Positions 17,152 through 26,678 of a stretch of 59,106 bases of DNA are shown here, piece by piece; position 1 is the first letter of the stretch; each line of letters begins with the position of its first letter. Location: assembly GCA_944363615.1 (NCBI GenBank), contig CALVUQ010000007.1:1-59106 (forward strand). The letters run 5' to 3'. Origin of the DNA: an uncultured Clostridia bacterium. GTDB taxonomy: Bacteria > Bacillota > Clostridia > Christensenellales > Pumilibacteraceae. Both the position numbers and the translations under genes were made by a program. The notes below the pieces were generated by a model. The model was not told where the DNA came from. It made no database searches and saw only the letters and a program-made list of their open reading frames with translations.

Positions 17152-19364
17152 CGCTTAAGGGTGACATAGACGAAATACGTTTCCGGAACGAGGAAAACGG
17201 TTATACGATTGCCGTCATCGACGCGGAGGGAGAGCCCGTAATCGCAACGGGCGTTTTTCCGCCTGTGGTGGAAGGGCAGACCGTCATACTCGACGGCGAT
17301 TACGTCATACACAAAAAATACGGCCGTCAGTTCAAAGCCGACAGGTGCGAGATCGAAAAGCCTTCGGGCGTGGACGGAATAGTGCGATACCTAGGCAGCG
17401 GACTGATAAAAGGCATAGGTCCCGCGCTTGCATTGAGGATAGTTTCGGTCTTCGGCGAAAAAACCTTTTCGGTTATTGAAAACAATCCGTCTTTGTTGTC
17501 CTCGGTGCGCGGCATTTCCAAAGGAAAAGCGGAGGAAATAGCCAAAGCTTACGGCGAAATCAAGGAAATGCAGGACGCCGTGATGACGCTTCAGGCTTAC
17601 GACATTCCTCTTGGTACGGCGCTCAGGATATATAAGGTGTACGGCAAGAACACTGCGGCCGCCGTGACAAGCAATCCCTATCGGCTTATTGAGGACGTCG
17701 ACGGGATAGGCTTTCTTACCGCGGACAAAATCGCCGCAAAAACGGGCGTCGCGCACGACAGCGAATTCCGCATAGAGGCGGGGCTTATTCACGTGCTTAA
17801 GGAAAGCGTTCAGAAAGGCGGCAACACCTGTTATCCGCGCGAAACCGCGGTGGAGGAGGCAGGAGCGCTGCTCGGCGTAGACGTTTCGCTTGTGTATTCG
17901 GCAGCCGAGTCGCTTGTACTTGAACGCCGCGTGCGCCTTCTCGAAACTCAGGGGGAGGAAGTGCTTGCGTTGCCCGGCGTTTACCGTACGGAGAAGAACG
18001 CCGCCGTGCTTGTGTCAAGGCTGCTTGAAGGCGCTGATTCCACCGTTTACGACGTTAAAGCGGATATATCCGAATACGAGAAAATCAGCGGCATAATTTT
18101 ACACGAAAAACAGAAAGAGGCGGTAACCGCGGCGATAAGCAACGGCGCTACGCTTATTACGGGCGGGCCGGGCACGGGCAAAACCACCATTATAAAGTGC
18201 ATCATAGAGATTTTCGATAAACTGAATAAGACCGTTCTTCTCATGGCCCCCACGGGAAGGGCGGCAAAGAGAATGAGCGAGGCTACGGGAAGAGAGGCAA
18301 GCACGATTCACAGGGCGTGCAAATTCGGGTCGGATATGTCCAGCGGGGAAAATCTTGCCTGCGACGTCGTAATAGTGGACGAATTTTCCATGGTGGACGT
18401 GTTTTTGTTCGAGGCTTTGCTTAAGAAAATAACCGCGGGCACAAGACTGGTGCTGGTGGGCGACAAAGATCAGCTTCCCAGCGTGGGCGCGGGAAACGTT
18501 CTTGCGGACATCATGCGGTCCGGCGCGGTGAAATCCGTCCAGCTTGACCAGATTTACCGCCAGGCGGAGGAAAGCCTTATCGTGACAAACGCCCATGCGG
18601 TCAATCGCGGCGAAATGCCCGTGCTGGACGACAAAACACACGATTTTTTCTATGTTTCCGCTTCCGATCCGGAACTGATTGCTCAAAAAACCGCCGACAT
18701 GGTGGAGCGCGCCGCAAAATTCATCGGCAGCGCTCCCGACAGAGTCCAGGTGCTTTGCCCGCTTAAGAACGGTGCGGCAGGCGCGATAAAGATAAACAGA
18801 CTTCTGCAAAAAAGGCTTAACCCGTATACGGGCGGCGGCGCGGTGGAAGACGAGGATTACGTCTATCACGAGGGCGACAAGGTAATGCACGTCGTCAATA
18901 ATTACGACCTTGCCTGGACAGTGGCGTCGGGATACTCCTACCGCGAGGGTACAGGAGTATATAACGGCGATATAGGCGTCATACGCGAAATAAACTCCTC
19001 CCGAGGCGAAATGACGGTGGAGTTCGAGGACGGCAGAACGGCCGTTTACACGCCCGATATCTATAACCAGCTGGTGCTTGCGTACGCCATTACGGTGCAT
19101 AAAAGCCAGGGAAGCGAGTTTGACGCCGTAATTTTACCCGTAACGTCGGGCGGCCCCATGATTATGACGCGGAATCTGCTTTATACCGCGATAACGCGGG
19201 CAAAAAAAATGGTGGTCATGATAGGCGAAAGGTCGCGGATAAAATTCATGGTGGACAACAATTACGTTGCGGCACGATATTCGCTTTTAAGCGATTTTAT
19301 CGTTGAGGCGCAAAGGGACAACGCTTTACTTTTCGGTAAAGGAGATTGCGATGAAGGAACCTGA
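17148..19364 (+). CDS. recD2: RecD2-type ATP-dependent DNA helicase
   Basis: SF1B 5'-3' helicase of the RecD2 type, 738 residues, acting in repair and fork maintenance without RecBC. It opens with the OB-like start [22 protein letters not shown], has helix-hairpin-helix repeats at about residues 80-220, Walker [10 protein letters not shown] near 338, Walker [12 protein letters not shown] near 405, [10 protein letters not shown] near 648 and [11 protein letters not shown] near 680. The start is a TTG that overlaps the metK stop (ATTGA); no better ATG or GTG lies near, so coupling to metK is likely. Confidence 0.92.
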   Translation: MTLKGDIDEIRFRNEENGYTIAVIDAEGEPVIATGVFPPVVEGQTVILDGDYVIHKKYGRQFKADRCEIEKPSGVDGIVRYLGSGLIKGIGPALALRIVSVFGEKTFSVIENNPSLLSSVRGISKGKAEEIAKAYGEIKEMQDAVMTLQAYDIPLGTALRIYKVYGKNTAAAVTSNPYRLIEDVDGIGFLTADKIAAKTGVAHDSEFRIEAGLIHVLKESVQKGGNTCYPRETAVEEAGALLGVDVSLVYSAAESLVLERRVRLLETQGEEVLALPGVYRTEKNAAVLVSRLLEGADSTVYDVKADISEYEKISGIILHEKQKEAVTAAISNGATLITGGPGTGKTTIIKCIIEIFDKLNKTVLLMAPTGRAAKRMSEATGREASTIHRACKFGSDMSSGENLACDVVIVDEFSMVDVFLFEALLKKITAGTRLVLVGDKDQLPSVGAGNVLADIMRSGAVKSVQLDQIYRQAEESLIVTNAHAVNRGEMPVLDDKTHDFFYVSASDPELIAQKTADMVERAAKFIGSAPDRVQVLCPLKNGAAGAIKINRLLQKRLNPYTGGGAVEDEDYVYHEGDKVMHVVNNYDLAWTVASGYSYREGTGVYNGDIGVIREINSSRGEMTVEFEDGRTAVYTPDIYNQLVLAYAITVHKSQGSEFDAVILPVTSGGPMIMTRNLLYTAITRAKKMVVMIGERSRIKFMVDNNYVAARYSLLSDFIVEAQRDNALLFGKGDCDEGT

Positions 19365-20154
19365 CAAGAGAATCGTATTTGCCGTAAGGCTTATCCTTAT
19401 TGCCTGGGGCCTTATTATCGGCTGGGCGTTTGCGCGGTTCGTTTTTAAATTGTATCCCGATTATCTTTCCGCGGGGTACGAGCTTATCGTTCAGGTGGTA
19501 AACTCCGTTGTTTTCGCCGTTATTCTGGCCACATTGGCCCGTCCCGTTGCGGCTTTTGCGCTGTTTATCGGAAGAGTTTTAAGAAAGACGTTTCTCGAAA
19601 AACCGCTTTACGTCACCGTGGGCGCGGTTCTCGGGGTGGCGATAGGGTTTATGGCGGGCGTTCTTGCAAACGCCATAGTGGAAATTTTCACCTCTTTGTT
19701 CGCCGCGCGGTTCATCGTGGCATTCGCTGCGGCCGTGTTAGGAGCTTATACGGGCTACCTCGGTTGCCGCAGATGGCTTTCCTCCACGTTCAGCGACGAC
19801 GAAAACGTGGTCATCGAATACAGCGGATATATTCTTACTTACAGCGCGTTTTTCTCGGATAAAGTGGTGTACGTCGCTCAGCTCATTAACGGTAAAATCT
19901 ACGTCTTAGGCAAAACTTTAAGGCGGCTTATCGAGCTTGCCGATACCGATTCGGCGGCTAAAAAGGCGCTGGAAAACTACCTCAAGCTTTCGGAGTACAG
20001 CGCCGTCAAAATAGTCAACACCGATTCGGGCCGCAGCGAAAACGAGGATATAGTCGCGCTTGCGGAAAGCAAACTTCTCAAGATAATCGCGGGCGAAACG
20101 GACGAATTCAAAGAAACGGATTCCGTCAAAGTTTTGTCGCTTGCGGATTTGTAA
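19351..20154 (+). CDS. Membrane protein with YacL-like architecture and a decayed PIN-like domain
   Basis: 267 residues: four hydrophobic segments (about 8-30, 43-70, 82-108, 113-135), then a soluble domain. The order matches YacL-type PIN/TRAM proteins. The soluble part aligns by eye with the PIN fold: ILTYSAFFSDKV where active proteins have ILDTSVIIDGRI, and VKVLSLADL at the end where they have VLNINDL. The acidic residues of the PIN nuclease site are missing or shifted, and no TRAM domain follows. Start at 19351 is set by AAAGGAG at 19338-19344; it overlaps recD2 by 14 bp. Function unknown; PIN assignment is tentative. Confidence 0.55.
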   Translation: MKEPDKRIVFAVRLILIAWGLIIGWAFARFVFKLYPDYLSAGYELIVQVVNSVVFAVILATLARPVAAFALFIGRVLRKTFLEKPLYVTVGAVLGVAIGFMAGVLANAIVEIFTSLFAARFIVAFAAAVLGAYTGYLGCRRWLSSTFSDDENVVIEYSGYILTYSAFFSDKVVYVAQLINGKIYVLGKTLRRLIELADTDSAAKKALENYLKLSEYSAVKIVNTDSGRSENEDIVALAESKLLKIIAGETDEFKETDSVKVLSLADL

Positions 20155-20158
20155 ACCG

Positions 20159-20187
20159 TTGACAAAAATCGCGCGCGGGACTAAAAT
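20159..20187 (+). promoter_or_regulatory. Internal promoter before the small unknown gene and fhs
   Basis: TTGACA (20159-20164), a 17-nt CG-rich spacer, TAAAAT (20182-20187). It would give the fhs-glnS-HAD part its own transcript. Confidence 0.65.
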
Positions 20188-20246
20188 ATTATTCGGAACG
20201 GTTACTTCAAAAATTTCAAAGCGTTCGTTTCGCATTAAAGGCAAAA

Positions 20247-20573
20247 ATGGTTAAATTCAGTTGCGAAAATTCGGATAAAAACGCCGCTCGTTACGCCCTT
20301 ACTCAGGACGGGACGACTTTGGCGACAGTTCTTACGGCAGGCAACACGATTCAAAGCGTTTCTTTTCGCGACAAGACCGCGGAAAACATGTACCGCGATT
20401 TTACGTTAAGGTCCGCCGTGTTTTTGCTAAGGGATAAATTCCCGACCGTCAAAACCGCTTTTTCCGATCCTTTGCTTGCCGTGCTGGGCTTTGTCCCGTG
20501 CGATGGCGGCATGGAAGCGGACTCGCTTAAAATAAGATTCGACAATTGTCGTCACGGAGGTTGCAATCAATGA
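20247..20573 (+). CDS. Small conserved-looking protein of unknown function
   Basis: 108 residues. I do not recognise the family. It has a mixed alpha/beta composition, one LRSAVFLLRDKF helix and a LGFVPCDG segment that loosely recalls the end of GNAT folds, and it ends with a small cysteine/histidine cluster (DNCRHGGCNQ) that could bind metal. AAAGG lies 5 nt before the ATG. Its stop overlaps the fhs start (ATGA), so it is translated with fhs. Codon use looks like its neighbours, so it is probably a real gene. Confidence 0.65.
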   Translation: MVKFSCENSDKNAARYALTQDGTTLATVLTAGNTIQSVSFRDKTAENMYRDFTLRSAVFLLRDKFPTVKTAFSDPLLAVLGFVPCDGGMEADSLKIRFDNCRHGGCNQ

Positions 20574-22192
20574 AAACGGATATCGAAATCGCAGACGCGG
20601 CGGTGCTTAAACCCATTACGGAAATCGCGGCGGACCTCGGCATAGACGCGGACAAGCTGGAATGTTACGGTAAATACAAGGCGAAAGTCACGCAGCGCGG
20701 AAACAAAAACGGCAAACTGATTCTCGTCACCGCCATAAATCCCACCCCCGCGGGCGAGGGTAAAACTACCGTCTCGATAGGACTTGCCGACGGGCTTAAG
20801 AAAACGGGCAGGTCCGTTTGTCTTGCTCTTCGCGAGCCTTCATTGGGCCCCGTGTTCGGCATCAAAGGCGGCGCCGCGGGCGGCGGATACTCTCAGATTG
20901 CGCCCATGGAGGACATTAACCTGCATTTTACGGGCGATATTCACGCAATTACGGCGGCAAACAACCTTCTTGCCGCAATGATAGACAACCACATTTACTG
21001 GGGCAACTCTTTAAGGATCAAAGAGGTTACATGGCATCGTTGCCTGGACGTCAACGACCGGGCTTTACGCTTCGTTCGCACAGGCGTGGGCTTCTCTTGC
21101 GAGCGCGACGACAGGTTCGATATCACCGCCGCAAGCGAAGTCATGGCGATATTCTGCCTTGCAAAGGATATCGACGACCTTAAAACCCGCCTGGGAAATA
21201 TAGTCGTAGGACTGGACGAGGACGGAAAAGAGGTTACCGCCCGCGACCTTAAGGCGGAAGAAGCAATGACCATTCTGCTTAAAGACGCCATAAAACCCAA
21301 TCTGGTGCAGACGCTTGAGGGCGTCCCCGCGTTTGTGCACGGCGGGCCTTTTGCCAACATCGCGCACGGCTGCAACAGTATTCAGGCAACCCGCGCGGCA
21401 ATGTCGTACGCAGATTACGCCGTGACGGAGGCGGGCTTCGGCGCGGACCTCGGCGCGGAAAAATTCCTGGACATAAAGTGCCGTCTTGCGGGGCTTACTC
21501 CCGACGCGGTTGTGGTGGTTGCCACGCTGCGCGCCCTTAAATGTGCCGGCGGCAAAACCGAAAATCTTTCGGAGCGCGACGACGTTTCGCTTAAGAAGGG
21601 CCTTGGTAACCTTCTCAAGCACGTTGAAAATATCACGGGCGTATACAAGCTTCCCTGCGTTGTGGCGATAAACCGTTTCGCCACCGACGGGGACGAGGAA
21701 ATTCAGCTTCTCGAAAACGAGCTTTCCGTCCTGGGCGTTAAAGCGGTTTGCACGGAATGCTGGGCAAAGGGCGGCGCCGGCGCTACCGAGCTTGCCGACG
21801 CGGTTGTAAAGCTTTGCGCGGGCAAAAAGCCGGAAATGGAGTTTTCATACGATTTAAGCGAAAGCACCGAGCAGAAGATAAACGACATTGCGAAAAAGAT
21901 TTACGGCGCCGACGGCGTGGTCTTTACGGACAAGGCAAAGCAGGATATGGCGAAATACCCGCAAAACCTTCCCGTATGTATAGCAAAAACGCAGTATTCG
22001 CTGTCGGATAACCCCAAACTCATCGGTCGCCCCACGGGCTTCAATATCACCGTCCGCGAAGTCATGTACAAGGCGGGCGCTGGATTCCTGGTGGCGGTTG
22101 CGGGGGACATAATGCTGATGCCCGGACTATCGCGCTCACCCAACGCCGAGCGCATGTCCATCAATGACGGCGTTGTAAAAGGACTGTTTTAA
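20570..22192 (+). CDS. fhs: Formate-tetrahydrofolate ligase
   Basis: ATP-dependent activation of formate to 10-formyl-THF, feeding purine synthesis and one-carbon metabolism. The 540 residues contain the P-loop TPAGEGKTTVSIGLADGL near residue 60, EPSLGPVFGIKGGAAGGGY near 90, NLVQTLEGVPAFVHGGPFANIAHG near 243 and a terminal GLSRSPNAERM. The ATG at 20570 is preceded by GGAGG at 20556-20560 and overlaps the stop of the previous gene. This one gene does not show an acetogenic lifestyle; no other Wood-Ljungdahl genes are present here. Confidence 0.96.
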   Translation: MKTDIEIADAAVLKPITEIAADLGIDADKLECYGKYKAKVTQRGNKNGKLILVTAINPTPAGEGKTTVSIGLADGLKKTGRSVCLALREPSLGPVFGIKGGAAGGGYSQIAPMEDINLHFTGDIHAITAANNLLAAMIDNHIYWGNSLRIKEVTWHRCLDVNDRALRFVRTGVGFSCERDDRFDITAASEVMAIFCLAKDIDDLKTRLGNIVVGLDEDGKEVTARDLKAEEAMTILLKDAIKPNLVQTLEGVPAFVHGGPFANIAHGCNSIQATRAAMSYADYAVTEAGFGADLGAEKFLDIKCRLAGLTPDAVVVVATLRALKCAGGKTENLSERDDVSLKKGLGNLLKHVENITGVYKLPCVVAINRFATDGDEEIQLLENELSVLGVKAVCTECWAKGGAGATELADAVVKLCAGKKPEMEFSYDLSESTEQKINDIAKKIYGADGVVFTDKAKQDMAKYPQNLPVCIAKTQYSLSDNPKLIGRPTGFNITVREVMYKAGAGFLVAVAGDIMLMPGLSRSPNAERMSINDGVVKGLF

Positions 22193-22207
22193 CACTACGG
22201 AGTATAT

Positions 22208-23827
22208 ATGGGTAATTTCATCGAGGAAATAATCGAAAAGGATTTAAGAGAAGGCAAGGTAAAGGAAATCGTGACGCGTTTCCCGCCCGAGCCTAACGGT
22301 TATCTGCATATAGGTCACGCAAAATCGATATGCCTTAATTATTACGGTACGGCGGTAAAATACGGCGGAAAGTGCAATCTTCGCTTTGACGACACCAATC
22401 CCGTCAAAGAAGACGATGAGTTCGTGCAGTCTATCATCAACGACGTCAAGTGGTTGGGCTGGCAGGGCGACGTGTATTTTGCGTCCGATTACTTTGATAT
22501 AATGTACGAAACTGCCGTAAAGCTTATAAAGAAAGACAAAGCTTACGTCGACGACATCACCCCGGAGCAAATGCACGACTTGAGGGGCACCCTTACAACT
22601 CCCGGCACGGAAACAAAGAACCGCTATCGCCCCGTGGAGGAAAGCTTAAAGCTTTTCGAGGACATGAAAAACGGAAAAGTGGCGGACGGCGCGCTTGTGC
22701 TGAGGGCTAAAATAGATATGGCTTCGCCCAATATCAACATGCGCGATCCCATAATTTACCGTGTGCTTAAGGCGACTCATCACCGTCAGGGCGACAAGTG
22801 GTGCGTTTATCCCATGTACGATTTCGCCCATCCCATCGAAGACGCCGTCGAGGGGGTTACTCATTCCATCTGCACGCTGGAATTCGAGGATCACCGTCCG
22901 CTTTACGACTGGGTGCTTAAGGAAGGTGAGTTCAAAAACCCTCCTCATCAGTACGAGTTTGCGCGCCTTAACCTCGAGCGCACAATCATGAGCAAGCGTT
23001 ACCTTAAAAAACTGGTGGACGAAAAGTTCGTGGACGGCTGGGACGATCCGCGCATGCCTACAATCGCCGGAATGAGAAGAAGGGGATATACGCCTTCGTC
23101 GCTTCGCGAATTCTGCGAGCGCATAGGCGTAGCCAAAGCCAACAGCGAAGTGGAGCTTTCGCAGCTTGAAAGCTGCATCCGCGACGAGCTTAACGTGACC
23201 GCCGACAGGGCTATGGCGGTGCTTAAACCGCTGGAGCTTGTTATCACCAACCGTCCCGACGGTTTCCGCGAAACGGTATCGGTGGAGGTTAATCCCAACG
23301 CTCCCGAAAAAGGCGAGCGCAAAGTCGAGTTCTCCAATCGTATTTATATAGAAAGCGACGATTTCAGTCTTAATCCTCCGCCCAAATACAAAAGGCTTGT
23401 CAAAGGCGGCGCGGTAAGACTTAAAGGCGCGTATATAATACGCTGTACGGGCTGCGACGAAGAAAACGGTGAGGTTAAGCGCGTTTACGCCGAGATTGTC
23501 GAAGGCTCCAAGTCGGGCGAGGACAACAGCGGAGTAAAGGCCAAAGGCGTCATTCACTGGGTGGACGCTGATACCGCCGTGGATATGAAGGTTAACCTTT
23601 ATGATAGTCTTCTGCTTCCGTACGACGGCGTGCACGAGGAGTTTTCGCAGCGTCTTAATCCGCTTTCGCGCGTGACTCTTAACGCCAAAGGCGAAGCGGA
23701 ACTCGGCAAGGCGCGTCCGCTTACCTCTTTCCAGTTTATTCGTCAAGGATATTTCTGCCGCGACAGTAAAAGCGAAGGAGTCGTTTACAATCGCATAGTA
23801 TCGCTTAAGGACGGATATAAAAAGTGA
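22208..23827 (+). CDS. glnS: Glutamine-tRNA ligase
   Basis: Charges tRNA(Gln) directly. The 539-residue protein carries PPEPNGYLHIGHAKSICLN near residue 20 with the HIGH motif, FDDTNPVKEDDEF near 60, RAKIDMASPNINMRDP near 165, and MSKRYL as the KMSKS equivalent near 260, then the beta-barrel anticodon domain. CGGAG precedes the ATG 15 bp after fhs. Many Firmicutes lack GlnRS and use the amidotransferase route, so this is probably an old transfer. Base composition does not differ visibly from neighbours. Confidence 0.95.
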   Translation: MGNFIEEIIEKDLREGKVKEIVTRFPPEPNGYLHIGHAKSICLNYYGTAVKYGGKCNLRFDDTNPVKEDDEFVQSIINDVKWLGWQGDVYFASDYFDIMYETAVKLIKKDKAYVDDITPEQMHDLRGTLTTPGTETKNRYRPVEESLKLFEDMKNGKVADGALVLRAKIDMASPNINMRDPIIYRVLKATHHRQGDKWCVYPMYDFAHPIEDAVEGVTHSICTLEFEDHRPLYDWVLKEGEFKNPPHQYEFARLNLERTIMSKRYLKKLVDEKFVDGWDDPRMPTIAGMRRRGYTPSSLREFCERIGVAKANSEVELSQLESCIRDELNVTADRAMAVLKPLELVITNRPDGFRETVSVEVNPNAPEKGERKVEFSNRIYIESDDFSLNPPPKYKRLVKGGAVRLKGAYIIRCTGCDEENGEVKRVYAEIVEGSKSGEDNSGVKAKGVIHWVDADTAVDMKVNLYDSLLLPYDGVHEEFSQRLNPLSRVTLNAKGEAELGKARPLTSFQFIRQGYFCRDSKSEGVVYNRIVSLKDGYKK

Positions 23828-24465
23828 AGAAATACGGCGTGATTTTCGATTTTGACGGCACGCTTGCCGACACAAGCAAAGGCGTTCTGGATTCCGTGGA
23901 ATACGCTCTTGAAAAAGTCGGCGCGCCTTCTTTCGACCGTCGGGTTCTTCGCGGGTTCATAGGCCCGTCGCTGTACGAATCCTTTCAGGCGATAACGGGA
24001 CTTTCGCCCGAGGACGCCGTACGCGCGATAGACTTTTACCGCTCTTATTATCAGCCCAAAGGGATTTACGAATGTCATCTGTATCCCGGAATGAAGGAGC
24101 TTCTAAAGGAGCTTTCCGATAAAGGGATACCCTTGGCGGTGGCAAGCAGCAAACCGCAGGTAAGTCTTGACGTCGTCGTAAAGTATCTTGGAATAGAAGA
24201 CTTTTTCGATAAAATAGTGGGGGCGGAGCTTTCCGTTAAATCCAGCGACAAACTCACCTTGGTCAAGCGCGCCGCTTCAGAAAGCAACAACGTTATGACG
24301 GGCGACGCGGTATTCGACATCCGTGCGGCACGGCAGGCGGGATTCACCTCCGTTGCGGTAACCTACGGGTTCAACGACAGGGAAACGCTTCTGAAGGAAA
24401 AGCCCGATTTTATCGCGGACAACGTTTCCGACCTTAAGGAAATTTTAACGAAAATCTGTTTATAG
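23824..24465 (+). CDS. HAD family phosphatase, phosphoglycolate phosphatase-like
   Basis: 213 residues. Motif I is FDFDGTLADTSKG with the nucleophile aspartate at residue 9, motif II is VASSKP near 105, motif III the lysine region LVKRA, and motif IV GDAVFDIRAARQAGF near 160. The cap is of the Gph/PpaX type. The start is a GTG overlapping the glnS stop by 4 bp. Likely a housekeeping phosphatase for phosphoglycolate or a similar small phosphate ester; the exact substrate cannot be told. Confidence 0.85.
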   Translation: MKKYGVIFDFDGTLADTSKGVLDSVEYALEKVGAPSFDRRVLRGFIGPSLYESFQAITGLSPEDAVRAIDFYRSYYQPKGIYECHLYPGMKELLKELSDKGIPLAVASSKPQVSLDVVVKYLGIEDFFDKIVGAELSVKSSDKLTLVKRAASESNNVMTGDAVFDIRAARQAGFTSVAVTYGFNDRETLLKEKPDFIADNVSDLKEILTKICL

Positions 24466-24492
24466 TCGCGTCCGTATTTAACCGTATAAAAA

Positions 24493-24520
24493 GCTGCCGT
24501 CTTGCTTTAACCGGAAACAG
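24493..24520 (+). other. Hairpin in the alaS leader
   Basis: CTGCCG and CGGCAG flank a ~24-nt interior in the ~127 bp before alaS. There is no T-run, and no T-box features are present. Confidence 0.25.
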
Positions 24521-24592
24521 CGTCGGCAGGCGACTGAGACAGCGTAAAAATCCGTTATCAATATCAACAGACAATATTTATTTGGAGTCAAT

Positions 24593-26383
24593 ATGAAAAA
24601 CGTTACGGCAAAAGAATTGAGAAAAATGTGGTTCGACTTTTTTTCGGCGCGCGGTCACGCCATAATAAGTTCCGCTTCGCTGATTCCCGAAAACGACCCC
24701 ACGGTGCTGTTCACAACGGCGGGCATGCACCCGCTGGTACCCTATCTTCTGGGAGAAAAGCACCCTGCAGGCACGCGGCTTGCGGACGTACAGAAATGCG
24801 TGCGCACCGGCGACATAGACGAAGTGGGCGACAGCAGTCACTGCACTTTTTTCGAAATGCTGGGTAACTGGTCTTTGGGCGATTACTTCAAAGACGAGAT
24901 GATTCCCTGGTCATACGAGTTTCTTACTTCTCCCGAATATCTCGGGATCGATCCCGAAAGACTGGCGGTTTCGGTTTTCGCGGGGGACGAGGATTGTCCG
25001 CGCGACGAAAAGGGCGCGGCTTTGTGGGAAAAGCAGGGCATCAAAAAGGACAGAATTTTCTATCTTCCCAAAGAAAACAACTGGTGGGGACCTGCCGGCA
25101 TAACGGGACCTTGCGGACCCGATACCGAAATGTTCATCGATACGGGCGCGCCCAAGTGCAGCGAAAACTGCTCGCCCGCGTGCGACTGCGGCAAATATCT
25201 GGAAATCTGGAACGACGTCTTTATGGAGTACAATAAGACCGCCGACGGAAAGTACGAGCCTTTAAAACAGAAAAACGTGGACACGGGCATGGGGCTGGAG
25301 CGCACTTTGTGTATTCTCCAGGGCAAAAAGTCGGTTTACGAAACGGACGTCTTTGCGCCCATAATCGCGGCCATAGAAAAAATAGGCGACAAAAAATACG
25401 GCGAAAGCGAGGAGGCGACAAAAGCCGTCAGGATTGTTGCGGATCATGTGCGCACTTCCGTATTCATGATAGGCGACGAAAAGGGCGTGGTATGCTCCAA
25501 CGTCGATCAGGGGTATATTCTGAGAAGGCTGCTGCGTCGCGCCGTAAGGTTTGCAAAAACGCTTAACATCGGCACGGGCAAACTTTCCTCGGTAGCGGAG
25601 GCGGTTATCGACGAATACTGCGACGTTTATCCCGAGCTTAAGACAAATCACGACCGCATAATCAACGAGATCAATCTGGAAGAAGAGCGGTTTGAAAAGA
25701 CGCTTCAAAGCGGCATAAAGGAATTCGAAAAACTTTGTCATTATCTCGTGGGCGACACCATCAGCGGTAAAGCAAGCTTCAAGCTTTACGACACTTACGG
25801 ATTCCCCATTGAAATGACCGTGGAGCTTGCCGCCGAGCGCGGACTTAAGGTCAACGTCGACGACTTCAAAAAAGCGTTTGAAGAGCACCAGAAGAAGAGT
25901 CACGAGGGGGCGGAGCAGAAATTCAAGGGCGGACTTGCCGACCACAGCGAAAAGACCACTCGGCTTCATACGGCCACGCACCTTCTGCACCGTGCGCTTA
26001 AAGAAGTGCTTCACGACGAAAACGCCAATCAGAAGGGCAGTAACATAACCGAGGAAAGACTGAGGTTCGACTTCACTTTCCCGCGCGCGCTGACGGCGGA
26101 AGAAATTGCGGAAGTCGAAAAGAAGGTCAACGAGGCTATTGCCGCGGACGTTGAAATCACTTGCGAGGAAATGACGGTTGACGAGGCGAAAAAAGCGGGA
26201 GCCGTGGGGCTTTTTACCGCTAAATACGGCGAAAAAGTCAAAGTTTACACCATGGGCAAATATTCCAAGGAAATCTGCGGCGGTCCCCATGCGGCGCGCA
26301 CGGGAGAACTGGGACACTTCCGCATAATCAAGGAACAGTCGTCTTCCGCCGGCGTAAGAAGAATAAAAGCGGTTCTCGAATAA
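24593..26383 (+). CDS. alaS: Alanine-tRNA ligase, short form lacking the C-terminal domain
   Basis: 596 residues, against about 870 for typical bacterial AlaRS. Catalytic domain: FTTAGMHPLVPYLL near residue 42, FFEMLGNWSLGDYFK near 85, NNWWGPAGITGPCGPDTEMFIDTG-like block near 161, then the tRNA recognition domain. The editing domain is present, with HTATHLLH near 458 and CGGPH near 561 in place of the usual CGGTH, so the zinc ligands are kept. The protein ends just after the editing domain (SSAGVRRIKAV) and the DHHA1/C-Ala part is absent. It could be the only AlaRS or a paralogue. TTTGGAG precedes the ATG. Confidence 0.9.
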   Translation: MKNVTAKELRKMWFDFFSARGHAIISSASLIPENDPTVLFTTAGMHPLVPYLLGEKHPAGTRLADVQKCVRTGDIDEVGDSSHCTFFEMLGNWSLGDYFKDEMIPWSYEFLTSPEYLGIDPERLAVSVFAGDEDCPRDEKGAALWEKQGIKKDRIFYLPKENNWWGPAGITGPCGPDTEMFIDTGAPKCSENCSPACDCGKYLEIWNDVFMEYNKTADGKYEPLKQKNVDTGMGLERTLCILQGKKSVYETDVFAPIIAAIEKIGDKKYGESEEATKAVRIVADHVRTSVFMIGDEKGVVCSNVDQGYILRRLLRRAVRFAKTLNIGTGKLSSVAEAVIDEYCDVYPELKTNHDRIINEINLEEERFEKTLQSGIKEFEKLCHYLVGDTISGKASFKLYDTYGFPIEMTVELAAERGLKVNVDDFKKAFEEHQKKSHEGAEQKFKGGLADHSEKTTRLHTATHLLHRALKEVLHDENANQKGSNITEERLRFDFTFPRALTAEEIAEVEKKVNEAIAADVEITCEEMTVDEAKKAGAVGLFTAKYGEKVKVYTMGKYSKEICGGPHAARTGELGHFRIIKEQSSSAGVRRIKAVLE

Positions 26384-26417
26384 ATCGCCGCGGTAAAATG
26401 AATATTTAAAAGTCAAA

Positions 26418-26446
26418 AACGGTTAAGTTTATCTTAGCCGTTTTTT
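26418..26446 (+). terminator. Terminator after alaS
   Basis: AACGGTTAAG pairs with CTTAGCCGTT (one G-U pair), loop TTTAT, followed by T-run. Confidence 0.8.
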
Positions 26447-26494
26447 CGTGCAGGAAATTGCGCGTTGAAAGGCGCCTGAATAATTGCGCGCGCA

Positions 26495-26526
26495 AAATAA
26501 AAGACCTTTGCGGAAAGTTGCAAAGG
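26495..26526 (-). terminator. Terminator after leuS
   Basis: On the minus strand CCTTTGC pairs with GCAAAGG across an 8-nt loop, followed by TCTTTTATTTT. Confidence 0.7.
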
Positions 26527-26678
26527 CCTTTGCGTTTATTTGTTTTTGCTATGTTCAGCCGACTTGTTGTATAACGATGCGTCGGACTAAATAAAAGCGA
26601 CGTTCTTAAAGCGGTTAAATCATTTAGCTGGGCTAAAAACTGTTAATTATTTTTGCCGCGCTTCAAGAAAAAGTCCGA

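Noticed and set aside
24466..24592. T-box leader before alaS
   Set aside because: The region is too short and shows neither the T-box sequence nor an antiterminator; leuS and proS leaders are shorter still.
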